From: Advenella kashmirensis W13003 | Lineage (GTDB): Bacteria > Pseudomonadota > Gammaproteobacteria > Burkholderiales > Burkholderiaceae_B | NCBI RefSeq assembly: GCF_000506985.1 | Contig: NZ_KI650979.1 | Coordinates: 372,001 to 436,000, forward strand | Direction of reading: 5' to 3' | DNA: 64,000 nt | Part shown: positions 44,558 to 54,290 of the stretch, in pieces | How positions within the stretch are numbered: the stretch's first letter is position 1 | Layout of the letters: every line of letters begins with the position of its first letter | Notes under the pieces: generated by a model | Told to the model about the DNA's origin: nothing | What the model saw: the letters and a program-made list of their open reading frames with translations, nothing else | Database searches by the model: none | Position numbers and translations under genes: made by a program

Positions 44558-45406
44558 TCAAAGTCCCAGGCAAACCGCCCCGCCTACAACGGTCATGCAT
44601 GCGAGCCAGCGTTTTGCGCTCACCGTTTCCCGCAGAAACAGTCTTCCGATCAGTACTGCAAACACCACGCTGGTTTCACGTAATGCAGATACTGCTCCTA
44701 TCGCACCCGACTGCAACGCCCAGATGACGATGCCGTAGGCCGTGAGCGACACCAGGCCCCCAATCAGCGATATGCCAGTTGTCATTGGCGCAGTGCGTAC
44801 CGGCATCAGCAGCGCTGCAAGTCCACGCCTGGCGACGAACAATACCGGCATAAACCAATAAAACAGGAACATCCACGCAGTGTACGAAAGAGCCTGCCCA
44901 CCCGACAAGCGCACGCCGATGCCGTCGATGACAGTATAGAACGCAATAATCACACCCGTCATCAGCGCAGCCAGAATTCCCGTGCGCGGCACATGACGCC
45001 CCTGCAGCGCGATAGCAATAATACCACCCGATATCAGCACGATTCCCAGACCCTGCAATACCCCGATTGCCTCATCAGCGAAGAGCGCCGCGCCCAACGT
45101 GACGAACAACGGAGAGGAACCCCGTGCAATCGGATACGCTTGCGCCAGATCGCTGCGACGATACGACCGTACAAGGCTTACGTTGTAGACGATATGTATC
45201 AGGCCCGAGATGATGATGTACGGCCAGGCCGCGCGAGCCGGCAATGGAATGAACAGAATCACGATCGTAGAGACTGCCGCGATGGCCACACTCATCCACG
45301 TCATGGAGAGCAGGCGATCGCCATTGCCATGCAGAAGCGCGTTCCAGCTCGCATGCAGCAGCGCTGCAAGCAGGACGAAACCACCAATATAAGCATAGCT
45401 GAGCAT
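44558..45406 (-). CDS. EamA/DMT-family membrane transporter
   Basis: 282 residues with about ten hydrophobic segments arranged as two EamA repeats (SYRRSDLAQAYPIARGSSPLFV in the first, GAVSALRETSVVFAVLIG in the second). These act as metabolite exporters or permeases in the inner membrane. It shares a divergent promoter region with a GcvA-like LysR gene (45506) and precedes the alpha/beta hydrolase gene. No strong ribosome-binding site is seen. Confidence 0.88.
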   Translation of the reverse strand: MLSYAYIGGFVLLAALLHASWNALLHGNGDRLLSMTWMSVAIAAVSTIVILFIPLPARAAWPYIIISGLIHIVYNVSLVRSYRRSDLAQAYPIARGSSPLFVTLGAALFADEAIGVLQGLGIVLISGGIIAIALQGRHVPRTGILAALMTGVIIAFYTVIDGIGVRLSGGQALSYTAWMFLFYWFMPVLFVARRGLAALLMPVRTAPMTTGISLIGGLVSLTAYGIVIWALQSGAIGAVSALRETSVVFAVLIGRLFLRETVSAKRWLACMTVVGGAVCLGL

Positions 45407-45505
45407 GCGGGACCCGAAGAAAAAATGTAGTAAGAAGTATATCTATCTTGTGCTGGGGCCACAAACCAGATAAATTGACAATTCACATTAGATAAACTAT
45501 TTCGA

Positions 45506-46426
45506 ATGAAACAGAGACTCCCACCACTGAATGCGTTGCGTGCCTTCGAGGCTGCCGGCCGACTGGGCAGCTTCAAGGAAGCGGCTGCGCAACTACACGT
45601 TACCAATGGCGCGGTGAGCCAGCAGGTGCGTCTGCTGGAAGCATGGCTGGGCATGCCATTATTTGAACGACATAACCGGCGCGTGGTACTTACGGCAGAT
45701 GCCAGAGCGTATCTCGAGCAAATCGCCCCCCTGTTCGAACAGCTCGCGCTGGCCACGGCCAGCTATGGTGTCCCCGCCACCGTCTCCCGGACGTTGTCCG
45801 TGAATGCATCGGCAACGTTCACCTTGCGCTGGCTGGTGCCGCGGTTGGAGAAATTCCGTAGCGAACATGCCAACATAGACGTCAGGGTAGAAACGTCAAA
45901 CGAGCCGGTGGAAAGCCTGAAAGAGACCTATGACGTCATTATCCGGGGCGGCCCGGACACGTTCTATGGCTATTCTATGAGACCGTTCCTGTCCGAGGAG
46001 CGGCTGCCGGTTTGCAGTCCGGCGCTCCTCTCGCGCCTGCCGCTGCGCGAGCCGCAAGACTTGCGACAACATACCTTGTTGCACACGACGAGCCTGCCGA
46101 GAGTGTGGCCGGACTGGCTGGCAACGGCACAGGTTTACGACCTGTCCCCGGCAGCCACCCTGACCTTCGATCACTTCTACCTGACATTGCAGGCGGCCAT
46201 CGATGGCATGGGCATTGCCATGGGACCGACTTCGCTGGTATCAGACGATCTTGCTGCCGGCAGGCTTGTTGCACCGTTCAACGGCCCACGCCTGCCGTCA
46301 CGCAGCTATTGCACTTACGTTCCGGATGAAAGGTCTGCCGATGACGTTGTCGTGCTGTTCCGCTCATGGCTCGAGCGCGAGGGTATGCAACAAGATCATT
46401 GGATACGTGGTTCGCATGGACGGTAA
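45506..46426 (+). CDS. LysR-family regulator (GcvA-like)
   Basis: 306 residues with the GcvA-type start KQRLPPLNALRAFEAAGRLG, HTH (SFKEAAAQLHVTNGAVSQQVRLLE) and an effector domain containing the LRWLVPRLEKF stretch of this subgroup. It is divergent from the EamA gene and probably controls it with the alpha/beta hydrolase. No clear ribosome-binding site before the ATG at 45506. Confidence 0.88.
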   Translation: MKQRLPPLNALRAFEAAGRLGSFKEAAAQLHVTNGAVSQQVRLLEAWLGMPLFERHNRRVVLTADARAYLEQIAPLFEQLALATASYGVPATVSRTLSVNASATFTLRWLVPRLEKFRSEHANIDVRVETSNEPVESLKETYDVIIRGGPDTFYGYSMRPFLSEERLPVCSPALLSRLPLREPQDLRQHTLLHTTSLPRVWPDWLATAQVYDLSPAATLTFDHFYLTLQAAIDGMGIAMGPTSLVSDDLAAGRLVAPFNGPRLPSRSYCTYVPDERSADDVVVLFRSWLEREGMQQDHWIRGSHGR

Positions 46427-46550
46427 ATTGCAATCCGATAAGCGGTAGGAAGATAGAAGACGCATCATATCAAAGCCGATCATATGGAGGACAGGGAGAC
46501 GATACAAGCATGTAAGGCTCGCACTGATCAGTATTGAACCGTCTTTCCAA

Positions 46551-46588
46551 AAATAAAATCCGCACCATACACAAAAATAGCGCGGATT
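46551..46588 (-). terminator. Rho-independent terminator of the 46612-47685 gene
   Basis: On the minus strand AATCCGC and GCGGATT form a 7-bp stem around an 18-base loop, followed by TTTATTTTT. It lies 23 bases beyond the stop of the gene at 46612-47685, the expected place. The loop is long, so efficiency is uncertain. Confidence 0.55.
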
Positions 46589-46611
46589 ATTATTCTGCTT
46601 TTATATCCAAT

Positions 46612-47685
46612 TTACGACTTCGTACCGTCTTCCTGATCCAAGCGACGTCCAATGCGCATCACAGCCAGCATCATCATCAGGTTAACGAAAACCACCAGGA
46701 ATAGCAACGTGCCAATCACGAACGGGTTGGCCAGCAGGGTCAGCGGCGTGACTCGCTTGATAAGCTGTTCAATCTCGGAACCCAGGCTGTCATCGGCATC
46801 AGATGCATTGAGCTTTTCCGAGAACTGTGTTGAATACGATGAAATCAGCGTCGAGCTGATCTGCATGGCGGGCATGGCAAAAAGCGAGTCGCGTGGTGTC
46901 TTGCCATCCAGATAACCGCTAATACTTTGGTCCAGGCCGGCGATGTAACTTTTGTGCAGGGCGAGCTTTTCTTCGTCATTGTCGGCTGAGTACAGGACAG
47001 GGTTCAGGTTCTCCACGATTGTTCCGCGCACCGTGTGCTTGTTGCAATGTGGAAGTTCTTCTTCGTTGGTCGCTGCAGCGTCAGCGTTCTCAGCCTCACC
47101 TGCTGCTGCATCAACTTCTACTGCTTCGGCTGACGCCGCTTCTACTGCGGCAGCGGCAGCCGTTGCGCCGGTATCGGCAGCGCAGAGGGTGCCGTACTTG
47201 TCGATAGCTTCGAATTCAGCCGGCGCCAGCGGAAAGATACCGTTCTCTAGTGCAGCAGCTTCAATCTGTGCGCGCTGTTCGGGCTTGCTTTCAACAAAGG
47301 CGCGGATCTGACGGATGATGCTATCGTAATGCGCGGCGATTTCCGGCGTTTTCATAGCATCGCGCAGCTTTAGGGTATCTTCGTCCTGGCCGGTCGCACT
47401 GGCTTGCGAGCTGCGAATCGCATCCTCAAAAGCCTTGGCATCGGGCGTGAAACCTTCTACTTTCTGTACGCTGGTTTGTTCATTTTCGGTCAGATAAAGC
47501 CGCCATCCGTTGGGCACGCTCAGAACGGCCCACCATATGGCAAATGCCAGGAAAATCACACCCAGTAAGACCAGGGCCAGCCTGCCTGCGAGCATTATTT
47601 TTTGTTCAAGATAGTCGAGTTTTTTCATATTTTTTGGTAATTTCGGTGTTGATATATTTTCAGCCCGGTTTAAGCCGAGCGCCAT
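46612..47685 (-). CDS. two-TM envelope protein with Ala/Glu-rich central region, unknown function
   Basis: 357 residues (338 if it starts at ATG 47628). There is one membrane segment near residues 31-52 (MLAGRLALVLLGVIFLAF) and one near 320-342 (FVIGTLLFLVVFVNLMMML), leaving a large, probably periplasmic, loop of about 265 residues. The loop has a low-complexity stretch at about 175-205 rich in Ala, Glu and Val, then two cysteines bracketing an ATNEEELPH stretch. I recognise no family. The hairpin at 46551 ends the transcript, which appears to be a single gene. Confidence 0.6.
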   Translation of the reverse strand: MALGLNRAENISTPKLPKNMKKLDYLEQKIMLAGRLALVLLGVIFLAFAIWWAVLSVPNGWRLYLTENEQTSVQKVEGFTPDAKAFEDAIRSSQASATGQDEDTLKLRDAMKTPEIAAHYDSIIRQIRAFVESKPEQRAQIEAAALENGIFPLAPAEFEAIDKYGTLCAADTGATAAAAAVEAASAEAVEVDAAAGEAENADAAATNEEELPHCNKHTVRGTIVENLNPVLYSADNDEEKLALHKSYIAGLDQSISGYLDGKTPRDSLFAMPAMQISSTLISSYSTQFSEKLNASDADDSLGSEIEQLIKRVTPLTLLANPFVIGTLLFLVVFVNLMMMLAVMRIGRRLDQEDGTKS

Positions 47686-47871
47686 TCTATCACTGTACGA
47701 AAAGCCAATAAATGAACTTTGCGCTGAAGTCCTATTTTTGGATACAACCGATCCGACTATTTTCAGCTGACTCCACGCTTCAATCGGAGGTCTCTTATTC
47801 CATACCTATAATGGGAAAAATCGGCGCGACCACACGTATCCTGCTGCCTCCCGGAAAAGCCATAAAGCACT

Positions 47872-49113
47872 ATGCCAATGCCAAAATCAACCAAATCAGA
47901 AATTTCCCCTGCCGAGGCGCGCCGTATCGCACTAACGGCGCAGGGATTCAATGGCCTGGCCCGTGATGGCAATATAGGCAAAGCGCAGCTGCGCCGCTCA
48001 ATCGCACAACTCGGCCTGCTGCAGATCGATAGCGTAAACGTCCTCATACGCGCCCATTACCTGCCGCTCTTTTCCCGCCTCGGCTCCTACGACCGCACGC
48101 TGTTAGACAACGATACCATCGCCAAATCCAAACGTTTCTTCGAATACTGGGGACACGCGGCGTCTCTCCTGCCGATGGACTGCCAGCCTCTCTTACGCTG
48201 GCGCATGGATCGTGCACACCGTGGCGAGGGGGTCTGGAAGCAGCTCCAGCCATTTGCCAGGGAAAGGCGGGCCGAGGCCGAAGCCATCCTGCAGCGAATC
48301 AGCGCAGAAGGCCCCCTGGCCGCTTCCGATCTTTCACCCGCCCCGGGGCTGGCGACCAAGGGAGCCTCCAAGGAGATGTGGTCGTGGAGCGAGGCGAAAC
48401 ACGCGATCGAATGGCTGTTCTGGTCGGGCCTGATCGCCGCCACACATCGCCGGGGCAGTTTCGAGCGTGTCTACGATCTGCCTGAACGAGTATTGCCTCA
48501 TTCCATTCTTCAGCACCCTACACCCAGTGATGTGGACGCGCAACGAGCACTGCTGGCCCGATCAGCCAAAGCCTTTGGCATTGCCACAGCGGACGACCTG
48601 CGCGATTATTATCGTATTCCCGCTGCGGACGCACCGCTACCGCTACAGCAATTGGTCGAAGACGGAACCCTAATCCCAGTACGTGTGCGCGGCTGGCGGC
48701 AGCAAGCCTATCTGCACAAGGATGCGCGCGCCGGTCGCAAAATCGAGGGAACAGCATTGCTCTCGCCCTTCGATCCGCTAATCTGGTATCGTCCGCGTAC
48801 AGAGCGGTTGTTCGACTTTCGCTATCGGTTGGAGATTTACACACCCGCTCACAAACGCGAGCATGGTTATTACGTACTTCCGTTTCTGCTGGACGGCGCG
48901 ATCGTGGCGCGCGTGGATCTGAAAGCCGAACGCCTGTCTGGTCAATTGATCGTTCAGCGAGCACATGTCGAGCCCGATGCGCCGCGCCACACGGTGGAGC
49001 GGCTGATCGAAGAGTTGCGGCTTTTAGCCGCCTGGCTCGGGCTTGACGCCCTGGTTGTCACGCCGGTTGCTGCCATCGACCCGCTTCTTGCAGCCTATCA
49101 GGTCGAGAGATAA
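47872..49113 (+). CDS. winged-helix DNA glycosylase, YcaQ-like (HTH_42)
   Basis: 413 residues matching the YcaQ/AlkX family of crosslink-repair DNA glycosylases: an N-terminal SPAEARRIALTAQGF start, the LGLLQIDSVNVL stretch containing the family's conserved Gln-x-Asp-type active-site element, and a C-terminal YVLPFLLDGAIVARVDLKAER domain. Members excise bulky or crosslinked bases. Single gene; a second ATG six bases on (47878) is equally possible. No ribosome-binding site is apparent. Confidence 0.84.
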   Translation: MPMPKSTKSEISPAEARRIALTAQGFNGLARDGNIGKAQLRRSIAQLGLLQIDSVNVLIRAHYLPLFSRLGSYDRTLLDNDTIAKSKRFFEYWGHAASLLPMDCQPLLRWRMDRAHRGEGVWKQLQPFARERRAEAEAILQRISAEGPLAASDLSPAPGLATKGASKEMWSWSEAKHAIEWLFWSGLIAATHRRGSFERVYDLPERVLPHSILQHPTPSDVDAQRALLARSAKAFGIATADDLRDYYRIPAADAPLPLQQLVEDGTLIPVRVRGWRQQAYLHKDARAGRKIEGTALLSPFDPLIWYRPRTERLFDFRYRLEIYTPAHKREHGYYVLPFLLDGAIVARVDLKAERLSGQLIVQRAHVEPDAPRHTVERLIEELRLLAAWLGLDALVVTPVAAIDPLLAAYQVER

Positions 49114-49152
49114 TTCTATATAACAGCCAGACGCCGCGCCGGGGAATGTCGT

Positions 49153-49482
49153 TCAGGTATTGTCTTTTGTGGTCCCGGACGGACCGTTTGTTTTGCACGA
49201 TGCGATACCATTGTCCCGGGCAGCCGTGCTGGAATACATTTCGCTATGTCCAAGCACTTCGCCGTTCGCGGCCGACAAGGTAAAAAAGGGAGAACCATCC
49301 TTGGCGGTCTTGCGCTGATACCTTTCGTCTGTCGGAGAATTCTTGCGGACCGATTCTATGCCGCCCAGCGCACCGGACTTGGCTGCATATCTCTCACTGG
49401 TCAAAATAGTCTGTCCATTTGCTGCTTTCAGATTGAACATGTACTGCTCGCCACTACGCTTCAAATCATAGGTTCCGCTCAT
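49153..49482 (-). CDS. YegP/DUF1508-family protein
   Basis: 109 residues with two copies of the DUF1508 repeat: FNLKAANGQTILTSERY (about 16-32) followed by GIESVRKNS, and FTLSAANGEVLGHSEMY (about 67-83) followed by GIASCKTN. Small stress-linked or nucleoid-associated roles have been proposed; the function is unclear. GGAG precedes the ATG. The gene is convergent with the YcaQ-like gene. Confidence 0.85.
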   Translation of the reverse strand: MSGTYDLKRSGEQYMFNLKAANGQTILTSERYAAKSGALGGIESVRKNSPTDERYQRKTAKDGSPFFTLSAANGEVLGHSEMYSSTAARDNGIASCKTNGPSGTTKDNT

Positions 49483-49604
49483 AAAAGTCTCCGATATTCG
49501 AGTTATCTTGTATTACAGTCGTGATACCAATGTGATGCCAGGCGTATTTTACACGCTCGTGGCAATACTAAGGTATTTTTCATCTGTAAATCAACTCTTA
49601 TGGC

Positions 49605-50588
49605 TCATTCAACCGTGATTTTTGCATTCTTGATCGTGTCACGAATATGGCTGCCATACGTGCTGATCCACTGCTGTGCCTCTTGCTCAGAGCCACTGAC
49701 CCGATGGATATTCAAATTATCAAACTGAGTTTTAACCTGTTCTGATTGCATGGCATTTGCAATTGCCACATTCCACTTTTCAGCGATTTCCTTGTCAATC
49801 CCCTTGGGCGTCATCAGCAAAAATGCAAACTGCATATCGAAGTCCTTCAAGCCGACCACGCTGCTTTCTGCAACCGCGGGAGTATCAGGCAATTTGGGAT
49901 CACGCGATTTTCCGGATAGCGCCTGCGGAACCAGTTTTCCCACACTGATGTGTTGCAAGGTCGAACCGCCCAGCGCCAGAAAGCCGATATCGACTTGCTT
50001 TCCTAGCAATGCATTGAGTGCCGGCGCGTTCCCGTTGAAGGGGATGTGCAGGATGTTGATGCCCGTGATCAATTTGAGCCGCTCCATCGCCAAATGGCCC
50101 GGAGTTCCCGCACCAGCCGACGAATAATTGAGTTCCTTCGTTTTTGACAGCGAGACCAAAGAGGATATATTTTTGATTGGTGAATCTTTAGGGACAAGCA
50201 GAACCTGGTCAAATGTGCCCAATAGACCGATCAGGTCCAGCTTTTTATCGGGATCGAAACGCTTTTCGCCAAATATATAAGGGTTGACGGTAACCAGTGA
50301 GTCGATTGTGGCAAGTAGCGTATAACCATCCGGCTTCTGGTGTGAAACGTATTCTGCGCCAATCAAGCCGGACGCACCGGGCTTGTTTTCAACCACAATC
50401 GGCTTGCCGAATTGCCCCGATAGATGAGATGCGATGACGCGCGTCGCCAGATCAAGCGCACCGCCAGCCGGGTAATTAACGATCAGCGTAATCGGCTTTT
50501 CCGGGTACTGCGCCAGCGCCGCACAACTGAATACTGCGCTTATGCCAACAGCCAGCGAAGTTTTATAAAAATATGACGCGATGGACAT
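49605..50588 (-). CDS. Bug-family (TctC) periplasmic substrate-binding protein 6
   Basis: 327 residues with a signal peptide (SLAVGISAVFSCAALA) and Bug motifs: KPITLIVNYPAGGALDLATR, IVVENKPGASGLIGA and LHIPFNGNAPAL; the usual VPYKG is replaced by IPFNG. It is downstream of a sulfatase gene on the same strand (36 bp) and probably takes up a sulfate ester or its product. A second Bug gene flanks the sulfatase on the other side. Confidence 0.9.
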   Translation of the reverse strand: MSIASYFYKTSLAVGISAVFSCAALAQYPEKPITLIVNYPAGGALDLATRVIASHLSGQFGKPIVVENKPGASGLIGAEYVSHQKPDGYTLLATIDSLVTVNPYIFGEKRFDPDKKLDLIGLLGTFDQVLLVPKDSPIKNISSLVSLSKTKELNYSSAGAGTPGHLAMERLKLITGINILHIPFNGNAPALNALLGKQVDIGFLALGGSTLQHISVGKLVPQALSGKSRDPKLPDTPAVAESSVVGLKDFDMQFAFLLMTPKGIDKEIAEKWNVAIANAMQSEQVKTQFDNLNIHRVSGSEQEAQQWISTYGSHIRDTIKNAKITVE

Positions 50589-50624
50589 GGTTGTCTCCTG
50601 TTTTAGTTCAAATCGGCAAGCCGA

Positions 50625-52208
50625 TCACGCCAGCGCGCTGGGATAGGGGCTTTTTTCAACCAGCTCAAGGTTGGTATAGGCCATTTTTTCCATCATCATG
50701 GCCCGTATCGCCAATGCGCCCGGATCATCCCACAGATTATTCATCTCGTCCGGATCCTGTTGTAAATCGTACAACTCACCCCAGTCTGCCGCATCATAAA
50801 TGGTCATGCGGTAACGTCGAGTCAACAACGTACGGCAACGCACGCGCGTGTCGATTCCCAGAATAACGCGCTGCCCTTCTTCCTCGATCAGCAATGCGTC
50901 GCGAAGGTCGTCTTTCATGCCGTTTGCAATCTTCTGCATGTCTTGGCCCTGTATCCCGTTAAAGGGCCGCACTTGCGCACGATTCAGAATGGTGGGGGCA
51001 ATATCGATGGTGCTGGTCAACGCTTCGGACGATTTTCCCGAAGCAGCTGGCACATGCGGGTCAGACCAGATAAATGGCACGCGCGTCAGACCGCGATAAT
51101 GAATGGGTCCTTTGAGCATCAACTGATGGTCTCCCAGGAAATCTCCGTGGTCGCTCGTAAAAATCACAACCGTATTGTCCAGGAGCTCAAGCCGTTCAAG
51201 CTCTGCCATCACGCGTCCGATCTGTGCGTCGATATTGCTGATGGAGCCATAGTTCAGCGCCAGTGCTTCTCTCGCTTCTCGTTCATCGCAGGCAAATACC
51301 GCTGTGCCTTTTTTTGTAGCCACGCCAGAGTCGCGCCGTTCATAAAGCCATTTGACATGCTGTGGCAACGCATGTTCAGAATAAAATGAGGCTGGCAGTG
51401 TCATATCCTCAGGCTTGTACATATCCCAGTATTTCCCCGGAGGGGTAAATGGGTGATGAGGATCGGGAAATGACACCTGCAGGAAGAACGGCTGTTCATC
51501 GTTTGCATAGGTTTTGAGCAGGTCAATGCTTCGATCTGCAATATACGCAGACGGATATTGCGCTTCAGACAGGCGAGTACGCCAGGCCTGGTTAATTTTG
51601 GTGAGCGTGTAATCAGGTGCTGCAATAGCATTGTCTGGGCCGATCAGCGACTCGCCGTCAGGCACTTCCTGGCGCAGCCAATACCGGTAGTGCCCATGAA
51701 CGATATCTGCGTGATCGTCCACCAGATAGACCTGTTCAAATCCGTAATAGGGATAATCAAGATCGTAATCATCACTATTGAGCCATTTACCGCGCTTTTC
51801 CTGATCATAATTGCCCTGATCCTGCTCGAAAGCCTCGTCAATCTGCCGCTGCGCGGGGTCCAGCGGCCAGATAGGGTCTATCTCGGTCATGTTCTGAAGA
51901 TGTATTTTTCCGACCTGGGCAGTGTGATAACCAGACTGGCGCAGCGCTTCAACGAAGGTGCGAGCCTTGAGGGAAAGCGGTATGCCATTATGGCGCGCGC
52001 CGTGTACAGACGGATAACGGCCGGTCATCATGCTCGCACGATTCGGCATGCAAATGGGCGTAGCAACATGCATATTTTTGAAACGAAAGCCTTTTTTGGC
52101 GATCGCATCAATGACTGGCGTCTTGACCACATCGTTGCCATAACAGCCCAGATGATCAGCGCGCAACTGATCTGTAATGAACATGAGAAAATTAACGGGT
52201 CTGGACAT
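50625..52208 (-). CDS. type I sulfatase (arylsulfatase/phosphonate-monoester-hydrolase superfamily)
   Basis: 527 residues. Metal-binding Asp in FITDQLRADH, formylglycine motif CMPNRASMMTG (C-x-P-x-R), and FTSDHGDFLGDHQLMLKG with Asp/His ligands. The cysteine must be converted to formylglycine for activity. No signal peptide, so it acts in the cytoplasm, in line with uptake of an intact sulfate ester by the flanking Bug proteins. It resembles choline-sulfatase-like enzymes, but the substrate is open. Confidence 0.88.
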   Translation of the reverse strand: MSRPVNFLMFITDQLRADHLGCYGNDVVKTPVIDAIAKKGFRFKNMHVATPICMPNRASMMTGRYPSVHGARHNGIPLSLKARTFVEALRQSGYHTAQVGKIHLQNMTEIDPIWPLDPAQRQIDEAFEQDQGNYDQEKRGKWLNSDDYDLDYPYYGFEQVYLVDDHADIVHGHYRYWLRQEVPDGESLIGPDNAIAAPDYTLTKINQAWRTRLSEAQYPSAYIADRSIDLLKTYANDEQPFFLQVSFPDPHHPFTPPGKYWDMYKPEDMTLPASFYSEHALPQHVKWLYERRDSGVATKKGTAVFACDEREAREALALNYGSISNIDAQIGRVMAELERLELLDNTVVIFTSDHGDFLGDHQLMLKGPIHYRGLTRVPFIWSDPHVPAASGKSSEALTSTIDIAPTILNRAQVRPFNGIQGQDMQKIANGMKDDLRDALLIEEEGQRVILGIDTRVRCRTLLTRRYRMTIYDAADWGELYDLQQDPDEMNNLWDDPGALAIRAMMMEKMAYTNLELVEKSPYPSALA

Positions 52209-52223
52209 ACCTTGTGTTATTCC

Positions 52224-53207
52224 TTATTGTTTAGCCGGGGTGGAGGACGAAATTACTGCTTTCCAGGTCTGCACATTTTCTACGACCTTGTCGGCGAATG
52301 CGCTGCGAGTCGATATATTGGGCGCCATACCCAGTGGCGTCAGTTCTTTTGCGAACGCTGCCGACTTGAGCACTTTTTCCACTGCTGCATGCAGCCTGTC
52401 CGCCAATTGCGGCTGCATACCGGCGGGCGCAAACAGGCCGATCCAGGATTGAACTGACGTGTCTTTCTGAATATCTGAAAAGTATTGCGTATTGGCGATC
52501 TCGGGAAGATCACTGAACATCTTGTCTTTGGGATTGGCAACGCCCAGAATCTTGATCCGTCCGCTTTCAAGGAAGGGCTTTGCCGGAACCACCCCTGCCA
52601 TGACAAGGGGAATCGTGCCCGCCACTGCATCGGTCATGGCGGGGCCGGCGCCCTTGTATGCAGCATGCGCGATATCCAGCCCCAGTTTGCGGGCAAACTG
52701 CTCCATGGCAAGCGCATGTACGCTTCCGATGCCCGGCGAGCCAAAGCTGTATTTTCCAGGGGCCTGGCGAATGACTTCTACCATTTCGCTCAGGGTATTG
52801 GCAGGAAAGTCCTTGTTGGCAGCCAGAATCACGATATTTTCCGCCACGTCGGCAACCGGCGTAAAGTCCTTGATGGGATCATATTTCAATCCTGGTATCA
52901 CAAAACTGTTTACGCCGTGGGTGTTGGTCGTCCCCATGATCAGGGTGCGGCCATCCGGTTTGCTGCGAGCCACTTGCATCGCTGCGATAGATCCTGCAGC
53001 GCCTGGCTTGTTCTCGACCACAATATTGATTGCCTCATCGGACGAAATATGTTTTGCGAGAAACCGTGTCAGTACGTCCACCGCGCCGCCAGGTGCATAG
53101 GGAACGACAAATGTAATTTGTTCCGGTAAAGCTGTCGCGGCCAGCGCAGTTGACGTGAAACAACAGGTCAACTGCGTCGCCAGCGTGCGCGTAAAAGTCT
53201 TACGCAT
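52224..53207 (-). CDS. Bug-family (TctC) periplasmic substrate-binding protein 7
   Basis: 327 residues, signal peptide cleaved after STALA, then Bug motifs EQITFVVPYAPGGAVDVLTR, IVVENKPGAAGSIA and AHAAYKGAGPAM. It heads the minus-strand sulfatase unit, 15 bp before the sulfatase start. The loop AAYKG replaces the common VPYKG. It is divergent from a LysR gene at 53313. Confidence 0.91.
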   Translation of the reverse strand: MRKTFTRTLATQLTCCFTSTALAATALPEQITFVVPYAPGGAVDVLTRFLAKHISSDEAINIVVENKPGAAGSIAAMQVARSKPDGRTLIMGTTNTHGVNSFVIPGLKYDPIKDFTPVADVAENIVILAANKDFPANTLSEMVEVIRQAPGKYSFGSPGIGSVHALAMEQFARKLGLDIAHAAYKGAGPAMTDAVAGTIPLVMAGVVPAKPFLESGRIKILGVANPKDKMFSDLPEIANTQYFSDIQKDTSVQSWIGLFAPAGMQPQLADRLHAAVEKVLKSAAFAKELTPLGMAPNISTRSAFADKVVENVQTWKAVISSSTPAKQ

Positions 53208-53272
53208 AAGAGAGTCTCCTTATATTTATGGTCGGCACAAGAGTGCCATAGTCAACAGAAGCCTGTAAAATT

Positions 53273-53303
53273 CCAATTTCGACTTACCGTATAACTAAAT
53301 TGG
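53273..53303. promoter_or_regulatory. inverted repeat in the LysR/Bug divergent region
   Basis: CCAATTT (53273-53279) and AAATTGG (53297-53303) are perfect inverted arms 17 bases apart, just before the LysR start. They may be the LysR site controlling the sulfatase cluster. Confidence 0.35.
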
Positions 53304-53312
53304 CATAACCTC

Positions 53313-54236
53313 ATGTTTTTCCTGAAAAAACGGCAAGCCGATCTGCTTGTCGCGCTGGCCGAAACCAGAAACCTGCACAAGGCATCGCAACAACTGCATA
53401 TGACGCAGCCCGCCGCCTCCAAAGTGCTTTCCCAACTTGAGGACGAAATCGGTTTCCCGCTATTTGAGCGTAGCGCCGTGGGAACCGTGCCCACCCCTTC
53501 GGGCAATCTGGTGATCGAATATGCCCGCCAGATTTTGCATTCCGCACAACGCGTGCAGTCTGAACTTGAGAAAATCGACCATCAGCAGCGCAGAACGCTC
53601 GCCATCGGCGCCTTGCCGTCAGCCACCCAGTCGGTCTTGCCGGATTTGCTCAGCATACTCAGATTGCGGGCCCCCGATCTGCTGGTGAGTATCGAGGACG
53701 GCATCATCGAGCCGCTGCTGGAAAAACTCAGCGTCGGCAAACTGGATATGGTCATTGGGCGCAGGACAGAGTTGCTTGATTTAACCGCTTTTGACAGAGT
53801 GATTCTTAACTACGAACCCATGGTGCTGGTTTGCGGCTTGCAACACCCACTGGCGCAGACAACTGGCCTTGAACCAGCCCGGTTGCAGGGCTGTGACTGG
53901 ATTTTCCCTCTCGAAGGCACTTATGCGGACGCGCGGCTGGTCACCCTATGCGACGAATATGAATTGACCAATCCGAATATTGTCATCCGTTCCAGCACGA
54001 CGTTGACAAATGTCATCATGCTGGGGCGGGAAAACCTGATCGCCGCGATGCCTCAGGGCATTGCCCGGTACTTCAAGAACCAGAATCTGCTGCATATTCT
54101 GCCACTGGAAAAAACAGTGAATTTTGGCGAGGTGCTACTGTTTACGAAACGATCCACCGTCTACTCACCCAACGCGGCCCTGATTGCCGAAGTGAGTGAT
54201 TTGGTGCTCAAAAGCATCGCACCGCCTGGAAACTGA
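53313..54236 (+). CDS. LysR-family transcriptional regulator
   Basis: 307 residues: HTH at about 6-65 (LLVALAETRNLHKASQQL, TQPAASKVLSQLEDEIGFPLFER) and an effector domain starting RRTLAIGALPSATQSVLPDLL. It is divergent from the Bug-sulfatase-Bug unit and is its likely regulator, perhaps responding to sulfate ester or sulfur status. The ATG sits close to the inverted repeat at 53273-53303. Confidence 0.9.
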   Translation: MFFLKKRQADLLVALAETRNLHKASQQLHMTQPAASKVLSQLEDEIGFPLFERSAVGTVPTPSGNLVIEYARQILHSAQRVQSELEKIDHQQRRTLAIGALPSATQSVLPDLLSILRLRAPDLLVSIEDGIIEPLLEKLSVGKLDMVIGRRTELLDLTAFDRVILNYEPMVLVCGLQHPLAQTTGLEPARLQGCDWIFPLEGTYADARLVTLCDEYELTNPNIVIRSSTTLTNVIMLGRENLIAAMPQGIARYFKNQNLLHILPLEKTVNFGEVLLFTKRSTVYSPNAALIAEVSDLVLKSIAPPGN

Positions 54237-54290
54237 GGCGTCGCAATGGCTACCACGCGGCATTCAAGTCCGGCCAATTCTTGCTGGACG

